A stretch of DNA of 12,522 nucleotides, taken from positions 1-12,522 of the forward strand of contig JACPXS010000095.1 of the NCBI GenBank assembly GCA_016196415.1, read 5' to 3'. Both the position numbers and the translations under genes were made by a program. This document shows positions 1-5,678 of the stretch, one piece after another (the first letter of the stretch is position 1; every line of letters begins with the position of its first letter). Origin of the DNA: Candidatus Omnitrophota bacterium. Its GTDB lineage: Bacteria; Omnitrophota; Koll11; Aquiviventales; Aquiviventaceae. Below the pieces are notes generated by a model, which made no database searches, was not told where the DNA came from, and saw nothing but the letters and a program-made list of their open reading frames with translations.

Positions 1-123
1 CACCCCACGTCCGTCCTCGCCCAGCGACTATCGCGCTGGTTCTGCGGGCGGACATGGGGACCCCGGCTCCGCGTCACCCGCTGCTACGCAGCGGAGCTTT
101 TCGACAGAGCAGTCTGACACGTT
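1..123. other. Gene-free left edge with small inverted repeats
   Basis: No complete gene is supported here. Two perfect small hairpins are visible: CCAGCG/CGCTGG (21-26 with 34-39), and CCGCTGC/GCAGCGG (78-84 with 88-94). Neither is followed by a convincing T-run in the minus direction, so I do not call a terminator for the 124-639 gene. An ATG at 55 on the minus strand opens a frame that stays open to the window edge (MSARRTSAIVAG...), preceded by GGAG 11 bases upstream. It could be the first codons of a further gene, but 18 codons are too few to judge. Confidence 0.3.
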
Positions 124-639
124 TTACGGTTTGTCCGAGGGGGCGCCGGCCGGCGCGGGTGGGCTGGCTTCCTGGCCGGCTTGTGCAGGAGCGGTTGGAG
201 GAGCGGCCGGCGACTCCAGGAGGACCTTACGCTTGGGATCCAAGGTGTAATGTTTGCCCACATCCAGATGGTATTCCGACAAGAGCTGTTGATTGACGCG
301 ACCGAGCTCGGCCCGCTCTTGGTCCCAATAGGCATTGAGGACCATCATGCGAGTCATGATCGCTTGGCGCTGCTGCCAAATGTTGGAGAACGCCTCCACG
401 CCGGCTTCATCCGGGAAGGTGTGGACAACCGTTCCGGGTTCTTCAGGAGTGGCCGCGCGAGCGTGTTGGGGCTTCGCGTCGGTCTTCTCCAACGAGGAGA
501 CGGCTGGCGCGTCCGTGGTGTTTCCTGGCGGAGCTTCAGCCGCGACGAGGGCCGGCCCCTGCGCGCGGCTGAGCACGACGCAGATCACGACGGTTCCAAT
601 CCCGACTATCCGCATTCCCCATAGCCGTGCTGGCTTCAT
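124..639 (-). CDS. Small secreted protein of unknown function
   Basis: I do not recognise this 171-residue protein. It has a basic start (MKPARLWGMR) and a hydrophobic stretch at about residues 11-23, with an Ala-rich likely cleavage site near residues 33-36, so it is probably exported by Sec. The mature part begins with an Ala/Pro-rich linker (to about 70). A compact charged, probably helical core follows (about 70-143), with VHTFPDEAG, a Trp/Gln segment (IWQQRQAIM) and HYTLDPKRKVLLE. The Pro/Ala-rich tail (144-171) may be flexible or span the envelope. The start is supported by GGGGGAGG just upstream (about 643-650). It begins 18 bp after the stop of the fibre-like gene, so the two are probably cotranscribed and may act together at the cell surface. 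That functional link is inference. Confidence 0.75.
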   Translation of the reverse strand: MKPARLWGMRIVGIGTVVICVVLSRAQGPALVAAEAPPGNTTDAPAVSSLEKTDAKPQHARAATPEEPGTVVHTFPDEAGVEAFSNIWQQRQAIMTRMMVLNAYWDQERAELGRVNQQLLSEYHLDVGKHYTLDPKRKVLLESPAAPPTAPAQAGQEASPPAPAGAPSDKP

Positions 640-657
640 GGTTCCTCCCCCGTAGTG

Positions 658-2727
658 TTAATTCGGCGCGAGGCACGCGCTCCACCCAGCGCCCTGGCTG
701 CCTGCGGCATTGCCCGACTTCACAAACTCGACCCCCACGCGATCCGCTGCGGCGATGCTGACCGTCCCGCTCCCAGTGCAGGATTGGCTGGCGCCTGCAA
801 TGGTACAGGCAAGACTCGTGTTCGTGCCGTTTTTCCGAACCGTGACCACCCAGGACTTACCTGAGCCAGGCGCCTGAGCGACGAACGCATTCAGGACGCT
901 GATGATCCCGGCCGCCGGCGTGGGCCAGAGTTGATCCGCCTTGCCACTGGTGCCGCTTCCGCCAAAGGCGCCGATCTGAAAGGTGCCGGAACGGTTTGGC
1001 TCATCGACCCCGCCAATCGGGACGCACCCCGAGGCCCACTTGAGCCCGCTGACTTTCGAGGAATCCGCCCGAAGGATGGCGCCATCTGATCCCACGCTCA
1101 ACACCGCGGGATCGCCGGCGCCGTCGCCGACCAGCACGCTGCCTTTTGGAAGCACGCCGGTTGTCGTCACCGCGGTACTTCCCTGCCCGATCAGGAGCCC
1201 CCCGGCAGTGAATGTGGCGGCGCCGGTTCCCCCCTGCGAGACGGAGAGTGGCGTGGTCAGACCGCTCAAGGCACTGATGTCACTATTGGCTCCGCTGGAG
1301 GCCGCTCCAAGATTGGTCCTTGCGGCCGCTGCGGAGGTTGCGCCGGTTCCTCCATTCGCGACGGCCACCGGCACGGTGAGCGAGAGCGTCACATCGCCGC
1401 TCGCCCCGCCTCCGCTCAGCCCAGCGCCGGCGATGACGCTCGTGATGTCTCCAGCGCCTGTTGCGGTGATGGCCCAAGAGGTCGTGCCTTTCGCGAGCGT
1501 GATCCCGCTTCCCGCGGTCAAAAACGTCTCCGTTGTATCCGCCGCGGTGAGGGTGCCATCCGTCACCTCGGTGGAGTCGATGGCGGGGCCGAGCAAGGAG
1601 ACGCTGGCGGGGAGCCGGGCCTCGGGGAGGGTGCCGCTCATCAGGCTGGAGGCGTTGAGGCTGGTGAGATTGGCCCCGCTCAGCGCCGGCAGCGCGCCGG
1701 CGGCGTCCAGCTGGACGATCTTGCCGGCCGTCGTGCCGACGTCGACGCTCACGTTGTCCGCCCCGACAATGAGGCCGGTGCCAGCGCCCACATCCAGCGT
1801 CGCATCTCCGCTTGTGCCTCCGCCGGTCAGCCCAGCGCCGGCCAGAATGCTGGTGAGATCCCCGCCTGCGCCGACTGCGGACAGCTCCCAGGAGCCGGTG
1901 CCCTTCGTCACTGTCACGCCAGCGCCGGCGACAAGAAACGTGTCGGCGGTGTCCGCAGCGGTCAGCGTGCCGTCCGTCACCTCGGTGGAGTCGATTGAAG
2001 AACCGAGGGGCGATGCACTGCTGGGCAGGTTCGTCAGGTTGGCCCCGCTCACCGCCGGTAAGGCCCCGGTCGCATCGAGCTGAAGGATCTTCCCGGCGCT
2101 CGTGCCGACATCAACGCTGACGGTGTCGGCGTCCACCACGATGCCCATCCCGGCGCCCACGTGCAGGACAGCCTCGCCGCTTGCGGCCCCGCCGGTGAGG
2201 CCAGAGCCCGCGGTGACGCCGGTGATGTCGCCGCCCCCTGCGGCGGCGAGAAGCTGCGTGGAATCCAAGCCGTCGAGCCGATCGGCGTTGATCGCATAGC
2301 CCACCGATGAGAGCGGTTGGCGAGGCGAAAACTCCCCTTCACCGTCTATTTCAATCGAGAGCCACAGGGGATCATTGAACGTCATTGATGAGGCGAATGG
2401 CGTTTGGCCGCCCAGGATCACGGAGAACACCCCGCCATTTGAGGCGGCCAGCGTCACCGCGTGCTGTTCTTCCCACAGTTTCGTGCCGCCGGTCACCGCA
2501 TCATACAACCGCAAGGTCACCGCATGTTCCCCTTGGATGGGAGACCCGTTGGGACGCACCAACTTCCCTTGATAATGGATGGTGCGTGGGACCGCCGCCC
2601 AGGCGGGCTGGTGAATCGGCCAACCCGCGAACCCTCCAAGCCATCCAGCGGCCGCAACAAGGCCCGCAATGGCTCTCCGTGCGGGACTCCCATCGCGTCG
2701 GCTCTGAGTCATCAACCGGCTCACCAT
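658..2727 (-). CDS. Secreted repeat protein with phage-fibre-like segments
   Basis: This 689-residue protein has an N-terminal export signal (Arg-rich start, hydrophobic 19-36, likely cut after PAWA at 41-44). The next domain, about 46-153 (RTIHYQGKLVRPNG, LWLSIEIDG, LSSVGYAINADRLDG), is of a kind common at the start of large secreted bacterial proteins. Three repeats follow, at about 166-288, 289-425 and a partial one from 426. Each opens with GD(I/L)T..(I/T)AG(A/S)GL(T/S)GG, and the two full ones also carry SVDVGT.AGK, GALPA(V/L)SGANLT and IDSTEVTDGTLTAADT. Residues 458-474 (NGGTGATSAAAARTNLG) match a motif typical of phage tail fibres. The C-terminal part (about 567-689) carries four Cys that could form disulfides. 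It is probably a surface adhesin or trimeric fibre; ligand unknown. The start is set by AGGAGGT at 2732-2738. A prophage tail gene is unlikely because of the signal peptide and lack of phage neighbours. Confidence 0.85.
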   Translation of the reverse strand: MVSRLMTQSRRDGSPARRAIAGLVAAAGWLGGFAGWPIHQPAWAAVPRTIHYQGKLVRPNGSPIQGEHAVTLRLYDAVTGGTKLWEEQHAVTLAASNGGVFSVILGGQTPFASSMTFNDPLWLSIEIDGEGEFSPRQPLSSVGYAINADRLDGLDSTQLLAAAGGGDITGVTAGSGLTGGAASGEAVLHVGAGMGIVVDADTVSVDVGTSAGKILQLDATGALPAVSGANLTNLPSSASPLGSSIDSTEVTDGTLTAADTADTFLVAGAGVTVTKGTGSWELSAVGAGGDLTSILAGAGLTGGGTSGDATLDVGAGTGLIVGADNVSVDVGTTAGKIVQLDAAGALPALSGANLTSLNASSLMSGTLPEARLPASVSLLGPAIDSTEVTDGTLTAADTTETFLTAGSGITLAKGTTSWAITATGAGDITSVIAGAGLSGGGASGDVTLSLTVPVAVANGGTGATSAAAARTNLGAASSGANSDISALSGLTTPLSVSQGGTGAATFTAGGLLIGQGSTAVTTTGVLPKGSVLVGDGAGDPAVLSVGSDGAILRADSSKVSGLKWASGCVPIGGVDEPNRSGTFQIGAFGGSGTSGKADQLWPTPAAGIISVLNAFVAQAPGSGKSWVVTVRKNGTNTSLACTIAGASQSCTGSGTVSIAAADRVGVEFVKSGNAAGSQGAGWSACLAPN
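1348..2232 (-). repeat. Internal coding repeats of the fibre-like gene
   Basis: Two full copies (1864-2232 and 1453-1863) and one partial copy (1348-1452) of a repeat of about 123-137 residues lie end to end in the fibre-like gene. Each begins with GDIT or GDLT and a Gly-rich GAGL(T/S)GG turn. The full copies keep SVDVGT, GALPA and IDSTEVTDGTLTAADT. Copy 2 is longer by a stretch near NASSLMSGTLPEARLPASVS. Tandem repeats of this size can change in number by recombination. Confidence 0.75.
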
Positions 2728-2745
2728 TCAGACCTCCTCTGCGGT

Positions 2746-2775
2746 ATTGTACAACGCCTCAGGTCGCGGCGTCAC
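2746..2775 (-). promoter_or_regulatory. Candidate sigma70-type promoter of the fibre-like gene
   Basis: On the minus strand a TACAAT -10 (2746-2751, five of six consensus bases) lies 18 bp downstream of GTGACG (2770-2775, four of six). It ends about 18 bp before the ATG at 2727, so the leader would be very short but still hold the AGGAGGT ribosome site. It sits in the 179-bp gap after rluD, the only sizeable gap before the two secreted-protein genes. Confidence 0.35.
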
Positions 2776-2865
2776 GTGGCCCATCGACCCGGTAATGCTT
2801 TCATGTGACTTCACACCGCTGAAACGCAACGGTACGCAGAAGCGCAGAAGGGGTTGGTCCGACAC

Positions 2866-2901
2866 GAATGCTGCATCTTGGCGGAATGGTGCGTCTTGGC
2901 G
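2866..2901. repeat. 18-bp tandem duplication downstream of rluD
   Basis: Two adjacent 18-bp copies (2866-2883 and 2884-2901) differ at two positions: GAATGCTGCATCTTGGCG and GAATGGTGCGTCTTGGCG. They lie immediately past the rluD stop codon (2907). No T-run or clear hairpin is present, so this is not an obvious terminator. Confidence 0.6.
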
Positions 2902-2906
2902 GTGTC

Positions 2907-4007
2907 TCAGGAACTTGAGGCATCACTCCCCTCGTCCCCCCGCGCCATCAAACCAGGAGGAAACCAACGAGCCAGATCATCAGGAATCGGCGCCGCAAGC
3001 GCAACGCGGCGTCCGGTTGCAGGATGTTGGCAGCTCACATGGTAGGCGTGCAGGAGCTGACGGCTGATGCCGAAGGCTTGCCAGAACGTCGCCGGATGCC
3101 TGCCGTACGTCGTATCCCCAAGGACCGGATATCCCAGATGGGCCAGATGCACGCGGATCTGGTGGGTCCGTCCGGTTTCGAGCGACACCTCAATCAAGGT
3201 GTAGGAAAAATCGCTCAGGGTCCTGGGTTCTGGGCTCTGGGCAACTGCCCTCAGCCCCGAACCCCGAGCCCCGAACGCCTTTCCGAACCGCTTGAGGACG
3301 CGGTAGTGAGTCACCGCTCCTCGCCCGCCCAGATGCCGAACGGTCATCACCTTTCGATGCGTCATGTGACGGCCGATGGGCGCATTGATGGTCCCGGTGT
3401 CCGAGGGCAGATGCCCTTCGACGAGGGCGAGGTAGCGCCGCCGAATCGTGTGCGCCTTCAGCTGCCGTGCCAGCGACAGATGAGCCGCTTCCGTCTTCGC
3501 CACCATCAACAACCCCGAGGTGTCTTTATCAAGTCGATGGATGATGCCGGCTCTCGTCAATGGCGGCTGGAGGCTGGAGGCTGGAGGCTGGAGGGAATGG
3601 CCTTGAGCCTTGAGCCTTGAGCCTTGAGCGCGGTTCATGTGCCACAGAATCGCATTCACCAACGTTCCGTCCCAATGACCCGGCGCCGGATGCGTGACGA
3701 GCCCGGCCGGCTTATTCACCACCAGCATGTCGGCATCCTCGTACACGATCTCAAGCGGGATGGCTTGCGGCTGGATTGCCACGTGACGCGAGGGGGCCGG
3801 CAACTCTGCAAATGTTACGACGACCCGATCGCCGGCGTGAAGCTTGTCATGCGCCTTCACCGGGCGCTCGCCCACTATCACGAGCCCTGCGCGAATCCCG
3901 CGCTGGATCATCGACCTCGACACGCTCATCGGCAAGCGGCGCGTGAGGTAGCGGTCAATCCGAAGCCCCGTGTCTGAGATTCCGACTGAGAAGTGGTAGA
4001 TCCGCAT
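2907..4007 (-). CDS. rluD: RluD/RluA-family 23S rRNA pseudouridine synthase
   Basis: Converts uridine to pseudouridine in large-subunit rRNA. An S4 RNA-binding domain spans about residues 14-62 (LRIDRYLTRRLP...SRSMIQRGIRAG). The catalytic domain has VVNKPAGLVTHP (96-107), the signature HRLDKDTSGLL with catalytic Asp160, and LETGRTHQIRVHLAHLGYPVLGD (276-298). It is longer than usual RluD (about 310-330) because of two low-complexity insertions: residues 127-150, just before the catalytic motif, and 244-266, just before the FSYTLIEVSLETGR strand. Both are translated heptamer arrays and fall where relatives have short loops. All catalytic motifs remain, so the enzyme is probably active. It starts 6 bp after lgt, without a clear ribosome site, which suggests translational coupling. 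The exact target (RluD, RluC or RluA type) cannot be fixed, but the S4 domain plus this motif set favours RluD. Confidence 0.93.
   Translation of the reverse strand: MRIYHFSVGISDTGLRIDRYLTRRLPMSVSRSMIQRGIRAGLVIVGERPVKAHDKLHAGDRVVVTFAELPAPSRHVAIQPQAIPLEIVYEDADMLVVNKPAGLVTHPAPGHWDGTLVNAILWHMNRAQGSRLKAQGHSLQPPASSLQPPLTRAGIIHRLDKDTSGLLMVAKTEAAHLSLARQLKAHTIRRRYLALVEGHLPSDTGTINAPIGRHMTHRKVMTVRHLGGRGAVTHYRVLKRFGKAFGARGSGLRAVAQSPEPRTLSDFSYTLIEVSLETGRTHQIRVHLAHLGYPVLGDTTYGRHPATFWQAFGISRQLLHAYHVSCQHPATGRRVALAAPIPDDLARWFPPGLMARGDEGSDASSS
3215..3275. repeat. Inverted pair of heptamer arrays inside rluD (second insertion)
   Basis: Four heptamers at 3215-3242 (TCAGGGT, CCTGGGT, TCTGGGC, TCTGGGC), a 5-bp spacer, then four at 3248-3275 (CCCTCAG, CCCCGAA, CCCCGAG, CCCCGAA). 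The two arms are largely complementary and could fold into a hairpin. It is translated in frame in rluD as low-complexity sequence (ARGSGLRAVAQSPEPR) between two conserved strands. Confidence 0.8.
3565..3628. repeat. Inverted pair of heptamer arrays inside rluD (first insertion)
   Basis: Four exact copies of GGCTGGA (3565-3592), an 8-bp spacer, then four exact copies of CCTTGAG (3601-3628). The arms pair imperfectly (GGCT with AGCC, AGG with CCT, mismatch or wobble between). In rluD this is read as QGSRLKAQGHSLQPPASSLQ, just before the catalytic HRLD motif. The arrays are perfect, which suggests recent expansion or homogenisation. Confidence 0.9.
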
Positions 4008-4013
4008 CGCGGT

Positions 4014-4793
4014 CTAGTGCGCCGGTCGGCCTTGTCCATCCGTGGAGCGATTCGACCATACGAGCAGCGTGATTCCGGCGGCCGCCATCCCGATGCTGAC
4101 CACCTGTTGCAACGTCAGCCCCATCCGCCAAGCGGTCTGATCGCCACGGAGAGATTCCAAGAAGAACCGCAGCCCCCCATAGAGGATGAGATAGCCGCCC
4201 AACACCCGCCCAGGACGCGCTTTGACCGACTGCCGCTGGAGCGGCCGCAGGATCAGGAACACGACGAGGAGCCCGAACGCTTCGAAGAGCTGCGTGGGCA
4301 GCACGAGCCCGTCGTGCCCGGGCAACAGCACCCCGCACCAGGCCTGAGTCGGCTTCCCATAACAGCACCCATTGAGGAAACATCCCAGCCGGCCAATCGC
4401 ATGCCCCAGGGCCAGGAATGGAATGAAGTGGTCCATGACGCGAAGGAAGTCGAGGCGCTTCACGCGCGTATAGAGCCAGCCGGCCAGCGTACCCCCAAGG
4501 AACCCTCCATACCACACCAGCCCTCCGTGCCAGAGCGCGAACATCTCGAGGGGGGCTTGCGCAAACCACTCCCATTCGAGGAGCACGTACAACAGGCGGC
4601 CACCCACGAGTCCGCCGAGGAGCGCGTAGCATGAAAAATCGACGGCCTGCTCGGCGCTGATCGGCGAGCGGCTCGGGGGCCATGCCGCGGCGGCTCGGCT
4701 GGCGAGCCAGGTGGCCACGGCAAACGCGACCACCAGCATCGCGCCGTACGTATACAGCGTGATGGGACCCAGCTTCGCTAAGATTGGATGCAT
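4014..4793 (-). CDS. lgt: Prolipoprotein diacylglyceryl transferase
   Basis: Moves diacylglycerol from phosphatidylglycerol onto the lipobox Cys of prolipoproteins at the inner membrane, the first step of lipoprotein maturation. The multi-pass protein shows the family motifs in order: GGLVGGRLLYVL (60-71), WHGGLVWYGGFLGG (88-101, with the His of the HGG motif), HAIGRLGCFLNG (131-142, including the essential-type Arg), PTQLFEA and YGGLRFFLESLRGDQ. I chose the ATG at 4793 because MHPILAKLGP matches the usual family N-terminus. A GTG at 4811 in the same frame would add six residues (VDQYGQ) and cannot be excluded; neither has a strong ribosome site. It follows lspA by 45 bp (27 bp with the GTG) and precedes rluD by 6 bp, so both lipoprotein enzymes are cotranscribed. 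Confidence 0.95.
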   Translation of the reverse strand: MHPILAKLGPITLYTYGAMLVVAFAVATWLASRAAAAWPPSRSPISAEQAVDFSCYALLGGLVGGRLLYVLLEWEWFAQAPLEMFALWHGGLVWYGGFLGGTLAGWLYTRVKRLDFLRVMDHFIPFLALGHAIGRLGCFLNGCCYGKPTQAWCGVLLPGHDGLVLPTQLFEAFGLLVVFLILRPLQRQSVKARPGRVLGGYLILYGGLRFFLESLRGDQTAWRMGLTLQQVVSIGMAAAGITLLVWSNRSTDGQGRPAH

Positions 4794-4838
4794 CTGCCCG
4801 TACTGATCCACGCCGAGATCAGCGCTGACCAGCGCGCC

Positions 4839-5258
4839 TCAGCGATGTCGAAGCGATTTCCAGAGCAGGAGTGCCACACCGATCGTAATGGCGGAATCAC
4901 CCACATTAAACACCGGCCACACCCGCAGATCGATAAAGTCCACGACATAGCCGAGCCGAAGCCGATCCACGAGATTCCCCAGCGCCCCGCCCAAGATCAA
5001 CGCGCACCCCCAAACGATTGACGACGTCGTCAGGGGGCGCCGGACAAATTCGTAGAGAATCCAGGCGACCACCGCGAGCGAGAGGACGATGAAGAGGGTT
5101 TGCTGGCCTTTCAAGAGCCCGAAGGCCGCACCGGTATTCTGGACGTAGGTGAGATGCAGCAGACCGGGGATGACCGGGAGGCTCTCTCCCGGGGCGAAGG
5201 AGGTGAGGATCAGCGACTTGCTGAGCTGATCAGCCACGAGCGTGAGCGCGCTGATCAT
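4839..5258 (-). CDS. lspA: Lipoprotein signal peptidase (signal peptidase II)
   Basis: Membrane aspartyl protease that removes the signal peptide from diacylglyceryl-modified prolipoproteins, the step after Lgt. Visible motifs are ADQLSK (9-14), NTGAAFGLL (41-49), GNLVDR (94-99) and FNVGDS (117-122); Asp98 and Asp121 are the likely catalytic pair. Four membrane segments are apparent. From the ATG at 5258 the protein is 139 residues, shorter than usual (about 150-170), and the first membrane helix is clipped. There is no ribosome site and no other start between here and the upstream dksA-like stop (5291). Starts inside that gene exist (GTG at 5336, TTG at 5327) and would restore RSQRPW before the helix. 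True initiation may therefore overlap the upstream gene by about 40 bp. Confidence 0.92.
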   Translation of the reverse strand: MISALTLVADQLSKSLILTSFAPGESLPVIPGLLHLTYVQNTGAAFGLLKGQQTLFIVLSLAVVAWILYEFVRRPLTTSSIVWGCALILGGALGNLVDRLRLGYVVDFIDLRVWPVFNVGDSAITIGVALLLWKSLRHR

Positions 5259-5290
5259 CCACGGGCGTTGTGAGCGTGGTACCGGAGGAG

Positions 5291-5674
5291 TTAGCGTTTG
5301 TTCTGTTGCTCTTTCGCCCGCTGGCAATTGATGCACAGGGACGCGTACGGCACCGCTTTGAGGCGGCTCATGGAGATGGGTTGATTGCATGGCTGGCACA
5401 ACCCGTAGGAGCCGTCGTCCAACCGCTTCAACGCATCATCGATCTGGTAGAGGATCTGCTGCTCGCTCGAGACGATGTTCGTCGAGAGCTCTCGCTCGTA
5501 GGTATCGGCCGCCATATCGGCCAGATGCACGGTGTAGCCCGAGAGATCCCCAGAGGCGTCCCGCGGGGTCATGGAGATGTTCTGCGCGATCGACTTGATC
5601 TCATCCGTCAACCGGGTCCGTTCGGTAATCAACAGTTGTCGAAAGTGCTTGACCTGTTCTTTCGTCATCGCCAT
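5291..5674 (-). CDS. DksA/TraR-family zinc-finger protein
   Basis: A 127-residue protein of the DksA/TraR C4 zinc-finger family, which act on transcription through the RNA polymerase secondary channel, classically with ppGpp. The N-terminal half is a charged helical coiled-coil region (MTKEQVKHFRQLLITERTRL...). The C-terminal finger has four Cys at about 93, 96, 114 and 117 (CQPC, 17 residues, CINC). A segment DGSYGLC precedes the finger, as is usual in the family. The ATG at 5674 lies 4 bp past the ileS stop with GGTGA upstream. An ATG two codons later (5668) and a GTG at 5704, overlapping ileS, are alternatives. It overlaps or abuts lspA. Whether it works as true DksA, or in another role as many short relatives do, cannot be told. 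Confidence 0.9.
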   Translation of the reverse strand: MAMTKEQVKHFRQLLITERTRLTDEIKSIAQNISMTPRDASGDLSGYTVHLADMAADTYERELSTNIVSSEQQILYQIDDALKRLDDGSYGLCQPCNQPISMSRLKAVPYASLCINCQRAKEQQNKR

Positions 5675-5678
5675 TCCG

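Noticed and set aside
60..100. Terminator after the 124-639 gene
   Set aside because: A perfect CCGCTGC/GCAGCGG hairpin exists, but in the minus direction it is followed by GC-rich sequence without a T-run; the only short T-run (TTTT at 98-101) is on the plus-strand side, where no gene ends.
983..2083. Long plus-strand open frame (366 codons) opposite the fibre-like gene
   Set aside because: It is Ala/Pro/Ser/Val-rich antisense of the repeated Gly/Thr-rich gene, with no ribosome site or recognisable domain; the minus-strand reading has a signal peptide, AGGAGGT and family motifs.
3215..3628. CRISPR array
   Set aside because: The units are 7 bp in direct contact without unique spacers and are translated in frame; there are no cas genes nearby.
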